Source: Mesodorylaimus sp. YZB2_4 (Eukaryota; Nematoda; Enoplea; Dorylaimida; Dorylaimidae). From it: a stretch of DNA of 64,000 nucleotides. Below are positions 40,613 through 50,655 of this stretch, piece after piece; the stretch's first letter is position 1; each line of letters starts with the position of its first letter. The translations under genes were made by a program, and so were the position numbers. The stretch spans positions 186,001-250,000 of the forward strand of contig JASANH010001507.1 in NCBI GenBank assembly GCA_030248295.1. The letters are read 5' to 3'. The notes under the pieces are model-generated. The model did not search any database and had not been told where the DNA came from. It was given only the letters and a program-made list of their open reading frames with translations.

Positions 40613-43280
40613 TCATTTTCCAAACTGCGACAATGGATCACCAAACTTCATGCGGCCCGATCTGAAAGAAATATCAAAATAAGACACTGAAAATACGGAA
40701 ATAATTTCTAGCTTACAAAAGAATGTTTATAGCGTTCTTGAGCAAGGGCACCTGAGGTCCATTCGATCCGGCATTCGTCAACTCCTTTTCTAGTAGACGA
40801 GCAATTATTGAGAACAATTCAGAAAAGCCAAGGGTCAATGCCTGGTTGCAAACGCGACTCAGTTCCTGAAAGAAAGTATTGCCACATACTCAGCAACATA
40901 GAGCCAGATAAGAGCCGCGGCGGGTCAGTTGGTCAAGGCGTTGGTCCCGCATTGGTTACGCCAGCAACCCTGATCGGGAGGCCGCACTTCTGTTCCCGCT
41001 GGGGACGGCAGTTTAGTAAGCCCGTTCTCAAAGTGGGAACCTGTCTTCGACGGCTATTTAGTAAGTCCGTCCCTGGCCTTGCACACCTGGCTCTGGGCGA
41101 CTTAGCCCGTACCGTCATGTGGCGGACGCCCAACAAGTGGAGACTCAAGAAACTGGTTCCCGAACACCAATAGGGGTTCCTCCCTTCTCGCCCAGTATCA
41201 TCCTGGGACGCTGGCGCTGACACAGCATGCCCTCGTGTGGAGGTGCTCCTAGTGGAGACACACAGAAGGAAGCTGCCGTGAGAGCTGGTCACCTCACGGC
41301 CTCGCTTATCATATCGTGACTGCTGGTCGGCTATAGGCAGAAACGGGTTAGAAGTACCATGGGGGAACTGGGGCGGCACGGGGCCCAACCCACAAAAATT
41401 AAACAAAAAAACAGCCAGATTTAGAAGTACCTGATGAAACTGTAGCTCCTTTTCCGGTAGCTTCCTTGCATAGCGTAGAACTTTTTGAACATCAGCCTAG
41501 AACACAGAAAGGGAAAAAATCTTTTTAAAGCCGATGGGACAATCCGCACACGCACACAGCCCTGTCCTGTCCCTCGACCTTATTAGTTCTCACCATTACA
41601 ATGGCTACCAGGTGACAGGGGAACAAAATCGTCACTCGTTCACGATATCTAACTATATTCGACCGACATACCTGGAGTCCGTACGAATGGATCCAATTCG
41701 GATTGGTCATAGCATAACTCGGTTTTGATTTAAATGGAATCGGGAATGGACTTTTGGCGGCTGTCGATGTTGCCAAGGCTGCTCCCGCGACTGGCCTTAG
41801 AACAAGTTTATTCAGCGGCCCGAGCCACGGCACAGCATTGATTCCTGCAATTTACCATTCTATGCAATGAAAATCAAGAAAATAAATTAAAATAGTTACC
41901 TGGCTCAAAGCAATGCAAGACCAAATTCGATCTTTTCGTGCCCGGCAGGTGATAAATGTAACCGTACCAATTTTGACTAGAAAAAAAAGGTTGAGTTGCA
42001 AAGTTAGTTCAAACCAACGTGCACTTACCCTATCTCACAAATGGCGACCATATCCTCAACTTTCATAGCACCGTGTAAAAGAACGCAAAAGTTTGGAGTT
42101 TTGTCCTCTTCTACTGACTTCTGCTTTGCTGGATCAACGTTCTCACTCGAAGTTCCTAAAAGATTGGGCTTTTCGCTAAGTAAATTTGAAAATCTGAGTA
42201 AAGACTTACTTTTAGATGCCAATAATAAATGACGCGATGTAATAGGCGGGCTACCTAGTTCTGCTGGGCGCAAAAATCCAATAATAGTAATAGCATCGCC
42301 TAATCTGGCAGCGATCAGATCGAAATCGGTTTCTTTCTTGATTGGTTTCAAAGCGGGCACTACGTCGACTGGAACAACGAATGCTCCACATCTCAAGGTC
42401 GAAGCCGAGTTCGCACTCAATTCTTCAGCTAATTTGCGAAATGTTACGGCAGAGTTCGCCCCGCCATCATCAATAAATCGAAAACTTCCTCCAATATCAA
42501 AAAAATCGATCAATTTCTTGTATAGTCTCACATTCTGTTGAACTAAGAGATCATTCGTGCCAAAATGATTGACACAGACAACGTGGAAAGTGAACGCGCC
42601 TCGCCTGAGCAATTGATAAAATTCTGTCGCAAAGGGAGAAGATGGAGTGGATGGTGCTGCACTTGATTGGTTGCCATCGTGCGAACATTTCCGAATGTTT
42701 GAATTCTCCACAATTTCCTTCCCTTCCAATAGTGCCACTGAATTGACCAGCCCCTCAAAATCCGGATTGCAGCCAGAGCAGTCGGAAACGAGGACAACGT
42801 GGCACAAAATATTCGAGCCCCAAACAGCAACGCAGCGATAAAATACTCCTCGTAAAGCTTCAACAATGTTCGATTTTGTGCGAATTTCATAAGCACTGGA
42901 TTTAGTCAAGGTATCCTTCAACGAGGCATAGTCTTTAGTGAAATCGGTCACGTCCACGTCGTCCGAAAAGGAAGCCTGAAAGGAGTCAAAGAGCCTGTGA
43001 TTTCCGATGAATTTTGACCTCTACAGTAGGCCTATATAGAATGCAAGGCAGGAAACACAGGGGAGTCGAAGCGGACACATACAGGGTAGGCCTATAAGTA
43101 AATGGATCGGCTTACCAAACTAACAAATTCCTGTCTGCTATTCGATTCAAGATAATCGAGAAAAGACGACACGCCAGCAATCGCTGCTGTCCTCCGATTT
43201 GAACCATCCGTTGATAAAGGGGCGCTATCCAGGGGCGCCAACATCGACAGTGAAACGTCGATCAATGTCAGAATCGGCAT
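40613..43280 (-). CDS. INTS14: Integrator complex subunit 14 (VWA9)
   Basis: Exons on the minus strand: 43116..43280, 42210..42975, 42029..42155, 41900..41976, 41672..41844, 41431..41496, 40717..40865, 40613..40661; 523 aa, against about 518 in human. The start at MPILTLIDVSLSML matches the family and begins a von Willebrand A domain with the DxSxS metal motif. Later family marks are SPPITSRHLLL, KTPNFCVLLHGAMKVEDMVAI, WYGYIYHLPGTKRSNLVLHC FEPG (split by an intron), VPWLGPL and DVQKVLRYARKLPEKE. INTS14 works in the Integrator module that processes snRNA 3' ends and attenuates transcription. A 54-bp stop-free intron (42156..42209) is inferred; if retained it adds 18 aa. The intron at 40866..41430 carries a SINE. 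Confidence 0.88.
40908..41402 (+). repeat. SINE-like repeat in INTS14 intron, opposite orientation
   Basis: The right half (41076..41402) matches the family: CCTTGCACACCTGG, GCCCTCGTGTGGAGGTGC, TCCTAGTGGAGACACACAG, GACTGCTGG, CTATAGGC, ending near ACCCACAAAAATTAAAC. The left end differs from the other heads but also resembles a tRNA 5' half (GGGTCAGTTGGTCAAGGCG), so family members may have different tRNA-like heads. The exact borders were not resolved. Confidence 0.55.
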
Positions 43281-44431
43281 TTTAAAAAAAGATTCAATTT
43301 GTGATGATCCATGTGATCTTTCTCCCAAGCCGACCTCTTCTGGGTCCCAAGAAGACCCAAATGCCGATGCCCGCGTGGCGATTAACTGATTGTTAAGTAA
43401 TGAGCCTCACCAGTAATTTGGCGCGAAATTCAAACTCTGGGCGGGAATTAGGCCGGCCCCCAAAAATGAAATGTCTGGTATAAAAAGGAACTCCTTTATA
43501 GCTTTTGATCAGATTTTAGTTTTTTCGAACTGATCCTGAGATGCTAAAAAGACAATGCCGCTTATCTGTGAGTCAGCTGCGAAGCTCTGCAGATCGCAAT
43601 GATGGCGGTTTCCATGTTTCGATTTGGAAAAATTAGTTACGAATTTTGAGTTTGCTTGGCCAACATGCTATTCAAGTAGGCATGGTCGCTGACTTTTTCA
43701 GTGTCAATCGATTGTCCACGACACAATTGCTCGATCGAAGACGTCCATGCGACTTGATTGCTCAGATACTCCATGCCCCAGGGAGACTATGACTAAGAGT
43801 TGTGCAGGAGCCAAGTACGTGCTCGAATAAGCTGGGCAGGTTCCCCGTTTGCTACATTCGCATAGGAGGATCAAGTTTCATCACTCGCGATTTTGTGAGT
43901 TTGAGGCTCCCTGAGTGACGAGACAAAAGCAAAATCAGCAGCCAGTTACATCTGCTGAATACTGACACAGCCCATCCATCAATATAAAATAAAGCCCGCG
44001 ACCAGATTCTGATTTTACGCAAAGCCTTATCAGGTCAGTCGAGGAGTACCAGTCCAGCATAGTCTCATGCGAAGCTGTCCCAAATGGGAAGAGCTACCGA
44101 GAAGGAAGCTACTGTGCGGCCAGTTCAAACACGACCATTCTTTTATGGTTTGACTGCTAAGCAACGGCGACATGGCATTCTCCACGAACCTGTGCAAGCG
44201 CATGTTCTTTTGGCGAAGTGACCATACTGTTCTATTACGCCTCGAGTTGAGCTAGGGTTCTCGAAACCGCATCGACAGTTACAAAGCCCCACTTGTGCAT
44301 GATTCGCCTAAACGTGGCTCCTTGACGCACCCTACTTAAACCTGTACCCATACGACGGATTACTCTCGACCAGCGGACATTAAAGCACCGAGTCAGTCAC
44401 TCACACAAACGCAAACGAAATCAGTGGGTCA
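43281..44431. other. Intergenic region, no gene seen
   Basis: About 1.15 kb upstream of INTS14. A TATA-like tataaaaag lies near 43479 on the plus strand but no plus-strand gene follows closely. Nothing else is recognisable. Confidence 0.4.
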
Positions 44432-45649
44432 TCAGCGTCGTTTCAGGGAGCTGTTGGTCGTGCTCTTCTTCTCTTTCGGATCGAAGTCCCGGCCGACGGG
44501 CGCCTTGGACACTTCCACCTTATCGTCGAAATGCAAGGGCTTTCGCTTTCCCTGCCTCTTCTCCTTGATCTTCTTGGCCGTCTTCTGATCATCGTCCCTC
44601 GGCTTCGACAGCGCGTACGACACGACCGTATTCTCTTTGACCAACACGTCAAACTGCTGCGGGTCCTTCAGACGCAACTCGACCAGTTCTTCAGGATCCA
44701 TATCCTCGGGCTTCTTCGAACTCGCCGCCTTCTGGCGCACCGACGCTTCCATCTAAAACAAGGAAATGAGTGAGCATGAGATGGCGAGAAGACTCGGCTG
44801 GCACTCACCAGAACGTCCCGCAACATGCTCGTCAGCATATGGCCCGCGATCTCCTTGACGGCCGAGTCGTCCAACGTAATCGATTCCGGCTGCGACCCGT
44901 ACGCTAAACAGAAAAGCACTTTGAGCTGGGACGGTCAGGAGAAATCGAAAGTGTGCTTACCCTCGTGCGACCATGACGCACTCTTGCCGCTCACGTTCGC
45001 GCCGCCCTTCGCCGATCCTCCGCCCTTTGCTGATCCTCCGCCCGACTTTTCCAGGAACGACTTCCGCTGGAGTTCCAGATCTGACATGCCCGTGCTCGGA
45101 ATGGGATGATCGAGAGCGACGACCGCCGGTTCTTCTTCGGCCGGTGCCTCTGGTGCCGCATCGACGGGTGCCGCTGGCGGGGCCTCCTCGGGGAACAAAC
45201 CAGTCTGAATCGGGACCGGGTACACTGCCTCGGCAACTGGCTAAAGGACCAAGCAAGGGTCACGTTGGGCAAGGACGGCCGATTCGAAAGGACTTACCAG
45301 AGCCGTAGGTGGTGGTCGTGGATGCGGGCGCCTGTGCTTCTTCTCGAGGACTCCTTGCTGCACCTCGGCCGCCAACACTTGCGTCACCTGCTGTCGCTCT
45401 TTCTTCTTCAGATGTAGCAGTTTGGCAATACTCCCGGCCGCCCGCCTGACCGTCTTTTCCGTTGGAACGTCGCCAGTTCCGCCTCGCTTTTCTGAAAACA
45501 AGGCCATCACAGTTTCGTCCTCGCAGTTCATATTCGTACTTACTGTCCTTCCGCAGCAGCTTGTTCCAGAACTCGTTGAACGAAGACGGTTTCTTCGCTG
45601 GCTTCTTCGCGCCTTTCTTTCCGCCCGCCTGTTTCTTCGGGGCACTCAT
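44432..45649 (-). CDS. Unrecognised Lys/Ala/Pro-rich protein
   Basis: Five exons on the minus strand: 45544..45649, 45298..45491, 44961..45240, 44809..44903, 44432..44752; 331 aa, all GT-AG and in phase, so a real gene is likely. The N-terminus is MSAPKKQAGGKKGAKKPAKK. A charged helical stretch follows (IAKLLHLKKKERQQVTQVLAAE), then an Ala/Pro/Glu-rich linker, a Gly/Ser segment (GGGSAKGGGSAKGG), and a C-terminal part with DPEELVELRLKDPQQFDVLV and a basic tail ending SLKRR. An upstream in-frame ATG at 45766 would add 39 residues rich in R, S and L with no acidic residue before APEN, which looks like a mitochondrial presequence. I do not know the family. It shares a divergent promoter with ERI-1. 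Confidence 0.65.
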
Positions 45650-45883
45650 GTTCTCGGGGGCTGTCACCACCGTCCTTCGCAGCCGACCAATCAACCGACT
45701 GCTCGCCACCAAAGCCGCGAACAATGAGCTCGGTCGCAACTGAATGCTGGTTCTGAAATGCTTCACGTTGCTGAAGGCAATAAGCAGAACAAAGTCCTAA
45801 TGTAAATCGACTGGTCATGGCAAACAGATTGCAAGAGAATTGCCTTGCGAACAGATATTTTCTTGTAGTGACGTTGACTTTCT

Positions 45884-45920
45884 GTTAGCCGTGTCAACTT
45901 TAAGTATTCAGTTAGCCGTG
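45884..45920 (+). promoter_or_regulatory. Direct repeat of decamer GTTAGCCGTG upstream of ERI-1
   Basis: GTTAGCCGTG occurs at 45884..45893 and 45911..45920, 60-96 bp before the ERI-1 ATG and in the 331 bp divergent interval shared with the minus-strand gene. The same decamer is found as an inverted pair before FRA10AC1. Confidence 0.45.
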
Positions 45921-45979
45921 TCGCACACAGTCACTCGGGCGATCTTCCCCATTCTTCGACCGATTGTTTAATTACGAAA

Positions 45980-48063
45980 ATGGCAATGGGTGCGATGGAT
46001 TTTGAGCTGGATCTTGTTGGCCGGAAAGATAAGGGCTATCTCACAAACGCCGATATTAACAAAATGAAGAAGGATGAAATCGTCGAAGCATTGAAAACGC
46101 TCAGGTTAAATCCGAGGTACTGTAAGACCTTGACAACTACAGTACGTACAATAGACCTAGGGTAAAGTAGCCTAACCCGAGAGTTTAACTCTCAATGGCT
46201 TTATGTGAAGTAATAACAGTACCAGTAAAATATCCGCTTTCGGCCGCACTTTTCGATTTAAAGTCGTAACTTCGGGAAGAAGAAATATTGCGAAACTTTT
46301 AAGTGTAGGCCTAATGTGAATGAGGTGGCGTTGGTCAGTCTCTCCTGCAGACCATTGGGCACCTTTGTAAAATAGGTAGGGAGGTTCAAAGGGTGATACT
46401 GGAACTGGATCCGCCAAATTTAAGCGCTCTATTCATGTTGAGCCATCAATGTGGAAATCGATATTAGGTCTTTTTAAGGTGCAAAAATATTGTTATCCTA
46501 GGTTATTTGATATCCAGGCAATCTGATCTCGATGCTTCCCAGATTCCTCGGTCCATTTCATCCCACCTGGATCCACGTTAATTCCAGATGGAATGGACAT
46601 TTCCACATGACCCACGTGTTTCCCATGTGGTCTGAGGTGGAACCGATATGGATCCACTATAAATTAGGGTCACCAATGCTTGATTTCCAACTTCTTTTTC
46701 CCAAGTCTTTTCTTTCATTTCTTGCCCGAAAGAAATCCGCTGTCTTCTATTCGAGACTTTTGTTTATTGGCAACTTTTTGCAGAGGCAACAAGGACGAAG
46801 TGTCAAAACGGCTAAAAAGTTACTGGAAACGCCGTCGTGCTTTGGACAAAGTAGCTGCACCACGTTCCGAACTAGTCAGAGATCGATTCTACGATTATTT
46901 ATGCGTTATCGATTACGAATGCACTTGTGAAGGAAAAGACAGTTTTTCATATCCGCACGAAATCATTGAATTTCCAGTCGTACTTCTGAGAACTATAACG
47001 GCGGAAGTGGTAAGAAATGAAACAATTTGCACTTATCCATACATAGAAAAGGAGGTTGTGTTTTAGGTAGATGAATTTCATTCCTATTGCAAGCCTGTCA
47101 TCAATCCTGTGCTGTCGCCATTTTGCTTAGAACTAACTGGCATTACTCAGGTGAGAGTCCAGGGAATGACTGGCAGCAGGAACTAAGTCTCGATCAATTC
47201 TCACAGAGTCATACACTATCAGGACTGCGTCTAGATGATGCCAGATATCTTTCGCAGTTTTGCTTGTATGAACGATGAGAAATGGAAGTAATGTTTTCTT
47301 AATGTTCGAAATGACTTATTTTAGGAGCAAGTGGACAGTGCACCGTCATTCCAGCAAGTCTTGTCCGATTTCATGGTATTTTTGGAAAAACACGAATTAG
47401 GAACAAAGAATCGATTTGCATTCGTCACGGACGGGTATGGATTTTGTAAGTATTAAATCTGATCAAATAATGACGTGTTTCCGTTTCTGTAGGCCAGCCG
47501 ATTTTGGTACATTCTTGCAATTGCAGTGCCAACATTGTTCGATACCAATTCCTCATTGGATGCGTTCTTGGATCAATATTCGTCGTTCTTATTGCCGAGC
47601 TTTTAAGCAACAACGAACATCGTTGCAAAAGATGTTGGAAGAACTAGGAATGGAATTCTCTGGTCGTCAGCACAGCGGACTGGACGATTCCAGGAATATC
47701 GCCCGAGTGGTCGTTCACTTGCTAGAAAACGGATTCCAATTCCAGGTCAACGAACGTTTGTTGCGACGGGATCGTTTGGAAGAAGCCGGCAAACCAGCGA
47801 GTCCAGTGCGAAACGAAAATGATCTGAAATCGACCAAAGACAACGACGTGGACAAATACGCCCATGAAGAAGACCGTTTATTTTCGTGGCAATTTACCGC
47901 CAGTGGTCCACGTAGACCGACGACTGCTTTTCCTAACCGTGTTCGAAGTTTGCCTTACAAAGTGCTTACAGTGTCGAAGGACGAATTCTTACGTGATGCG
48001 TACGACGAGTGCCTAACTTGCGATGAAGACGAAGATGGCGAAGTTGAAAAAGAGAAGGAATGA
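45980..48063 (+). CDS. ERI1: ERI-1 type 3'-5' exoribonuclease (ERI1)
   Basis: Exons 45980..46116, 46784..47009, 47067..47150, 47325..47434, 47493..48063; 375 aa with consistent phases. Residues about 20-65 form a SAP-like module (GYLTNADINKMKKDEIVEAL ... KDEVSKRLKSYW). The DEDDh nuclease follows: YDYLCVIDYECTCE with the first Asp and Glu, HEIIEFPVVLL, LSPFCLELTGITQ, VTDGPADFGTF with the second Asp, WINIRRSYC, LGMEFSGRQHSGLDDSRNIA with the His and final Asp. All catalytic residues are present. The C-terminal 100 residues form a family-atypical extension that is charged and ends EDEDGEVEKEKE. ERI1 trims histone mRNA, 5.8S rRNA ends and siRNAs; in C. elegans it limits RNAi. Intron 1 is 667 bp, the others short. 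Confidence 0.93.
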
Positions 48064-48318
48064 GTTGTGACGTGGGATGCAATTAGATATGTCTCGTTGA
48101 TCCGAATTTTGGCGTTGATTTTGTGTAAGATTCAATTAACGTTTAACCCGTTTTCGTAATTTCTGTGAGGCAAAGAAAGAGTTCAGCATTCTACCTGGTG
48201 TGCTGACGGCTGAAGCTGGTGTTGTGTTCAGACATGTGCAACAGACGGCAAGTGACAGATGAAGCGCTTTACTTGGACGACACAGTGTAAAGGGCTATGA
48301 TACATAATAGGTGCACAC

Positions 48319-49998
48319 TTATCTGTAGCCGCCACGACTCTGGGCACCGTCGTAAGAGGAGCCTCCTCCGTAGGACCCAATGTCTCCGCCAGACTGACCG
48401 CCATAGGAGTCTCCACCGTACGAACCAGCAGGACCGCTGGGACCGCCATAGGAGCCTCCTGGTGAGCCCCCGTACGAGTCCCCACCTCTCGAACCGTCAG
48501 ATCCGCCGTACGAGTTTCCGCCTCCGTATGATCCAACCCCACTGTCCCCTCCTCCATATTCGCCGCCACCCCCGTAGTCACTCCCACCGCCGCCGTAGCC
48601 ACCACCCCCACCGGGTGGCTGTGGGATAAGTGCGCTATTGCCACCAAAATTGATTGACGGAACGGGCCCTGGAAGTTTACCCGGCGGAGCTATTGCTGGC
48701 CCGAATGGTGGCTCGACAAAGCCTGGTGGTTGGAAGCCCGGGAATCCAGCTGGGGGTGCGGGCGGGTTGGGCGGGGGCACGAGGACACCAACGCCGCCAA
48801 CCAATCCGACGAGGCCAACGGATGGAGGGATCTTGCTGAGGGGTGGAACCACTCGGACACCACCCCCTCCTAAAGCATCTCCACCACCCCCACCGTCGAC
48901 ACCCGTTCCACCACCTCCGCCACCGACTCCGAATCCCCCGACACCCCTCGGCCTTGTGGTGGTTGGCCTTTGCTCGTCGTCACTGGGGGTCGTTGTCCGA
49001 GGCCGCTTTCTCCGAGTCGTCCTCGCTGATTGGCTGGGCGTTGGTTCAGTGACAAGACCAGCAGCAGTTCCTTCGGGCGATGTAGCAGCTTCTGTTGTGG
49101 TCACCCTTCGGCGCGTGGTTGTGGGTGCATGTGTAGTGGGCTTTGTCTTCACAGTGGGTATTGTGGGTTCGTCTGGAATCTCCACTGGCACCCACCCCGG
49201 CGGGCATATTGGCTTTCTACCATCGCCGGTTCTAGGACCATCTCCAGGCCCACTGCCAGTTCCCGGTCGTCCGCCTGGCTGGCCATCGGGTCCATTAGGA
49301 CCAGTCCCTTGTGTCGGATTAATACCCGGTGCTCCTCCGTTGTCCGCAGCATTCGGATTAGACCCTAGACGTTTAGGTCCACCGCCCCTACCCCCAGCAC
49401 GGGAAGCGGGTACCTTGTCGTGAGTGATCTCGTCAGGGAATGCTGTCTTGATAGAAGGACGGACACCTGGCCTTGGATCGTGGCCAATGCTATCGTCAGG
49501 TTCCCCAAATGAGGGCGGACGCACGCCGGGTCTTTTATCGTGACCAATGTCGTCTTCTGGATCCGTGCTATCTGGTCCAATCGATCCTTCCGTACCAGGT
49601 CTGGGGACACCTTGGCCTTCTGATCCGTCGACCAATGGTCTGCAATGAACTCGACCTGAGGGTTTGGTCTTGTCTTCGGGTTTCTTCTGTTCACCAGGCG
49701 GCCTCTTGTGGCCTGGTCTCTTATCATGGGTTATCTTATCAGAGATTATGCTATTGTCATCCACGCCTGGAGGATGTTCGGGAGCAATAAACTTATCCGA
49801 TGGTCCACCGAGTGACTGAGAGTCAAATGGATTTAGCGCCTTTACTTGCACATCTTCCGGACCACGCTCGCCGCCCAAAATGATCGGTGGGCCATCCCTG
49901 CCCACCGCCGTACATCCCTGCACATCCTGTCCGTGCCAAATGATCAGCACGATGACCAATATCCCAATCATGCTGGCCTTCCAATATCCCGTCCACAC
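48319..49998 (-). CDS. Secreted Gly/Pro/Thr-rich protein with HDKRPG repeats
   Basis: One open exon of 559 aa. Residues about 9-28 (SMIGILVIVLIIWHGQDVQG) are a signal peptide; an internal ATG ten codons in could also be the start. Four imperfect repeats follow between about 85 and 205, with cores ITHDKRPG, IGHDKRPGVRPP, IGHDPRPGVRP and ITHDKVP. Then come a Gly/Pro region, a short Cys-containing stretch (KPICPPGWVPVEIP), a Thr/Arg-rich mucin-like block likely to be O-glycosylated (TTTRRRVTTTEAATSPEG), a GGGG-rich block, a Pro-rich block, and a C-terminus of GSYGG/DYGGGG units. Only three cysteines are seen. Glycine-rich YGG tails suggest a structural role in cuticle, eggshell or an adhesive secretion, by composition only. 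The strand is settled by the signal peptide; a 261-aa plus-strand ORF is its shadow. Confidence 0.7.
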   Translation of the reverse strand: MWTGYWKASMIGILVIVLIIWHGQDVQGCTAVGRDGPPIILGGERGPEDVQVKALNPFDSQSLGGPSDKFIAPEHPPGVDDNSIISDKITHDKRPGHKRPPGEQKKPEDKTKPSGRVHCRPLVDGSEGQGVPRPGTEGSIGPDSTDPEDDIGHDKRPGVRPPSFGEPDDSIGHDPRPGVRPSIKTAFPDEITHDKVPASRAGGRGGGPKRLGSNPNAADNGGAPGINPTQGTGPNGPDGQPGGRPGTGSGPGDGPRTGDGRKPICPPGWVPVEIPDEPTIPTVKTKPTTHAPTTTRRRVTTTEAATSPEGTAAGLVTEPTPSQSARTTRRKRPRTTTPSDDEQRPTTTRPRGVGGFGVGGGGGGTGVDGGGGGDALGGGGVRVVPPLSKIPPSVGLVGLVGGVGVLVPPPNPPAPPAGFPGFQPPGFVEPPFGPAIAPPGKLPGPVPSINFGGNSALIPQPPGGGGGYGGGGSDYGGGGEYGGGDSGVGSYGGGNSYGGSDGSRGGDSYGGSPGGSYGGPSGPAGSYGGDSYGGQSGGDIGSYGGGSSYDGAQSRGGYR

Positions 49999-50655
49999 TC
50001 ACCACATGCCTCAGGCAGGTACAGGCTCCTTGCGAAGTACACTTGGCGAATTGTCTTGACACAATATTTGCCCACTTTTCATCGACTTTCTTCCACTCAC
50101 CAGAACATGTTGTAGTACTGGCTGATATGGGTCAAGTTCACTTTCCTATCGCATTACGTCATTGGCTGGTCATGCCAGGCCAACAAAAGGACTGCTGCTA
50201 CCCGTTACAGTTTTACGCCAACTTACCTCGAATCTAGGCCGAACAACTAACTCATTTTTCAGGTCGCGCATTTTTACTTTCAAGATTGACTAACGAGAAT
50301 GTAAACGTGATGGAAAAGGGGCTCTGCCACAGTCACGTTTATGACTCCCTAATCGACCGTGCTGAGTTGACTGGTGCACGTTTTGGCAGCCTTTTTCCAA
50401 TGACTGGTGTGGTCTTTGTGGTCGCGCTGAAATTTTATGTGTTCACTTAGTCGGAATTGAATTGTCAAGTCGCACTTGACTTAAAAAAACGCATTTCTTG
50501 ATTCATAGTAAGATATATTTCACTTAGCAATGCACCAGAAGTTTTTAAATCATGATCACCCTCGGTGACTGACCTTGCTAGGCACCAAGAAATGGTGGCT
50601 TCTACTGGAAACTGGACACCAGTACACAGTACAGTGCTTACCTGTATATACAGTA
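49999..50655. other. Intergenic, no gene seen
   Basis: Upstream region of the Gly/Pro-rich gene. 50620-50655 is rich in tacagtac words, which are echoed beyond the other end of the Tc1 element (52366-52400), so the target was itself a palindromic repeat. Confidence 0.4.

Noticed and set aside
48638..49423. 261-aa plus-strand Pro/Gly ORF
   Set aside because: Mirror of the GC-rich repeats of the secreted minus-strand gene, which has the signal peptide and ordered repeats.
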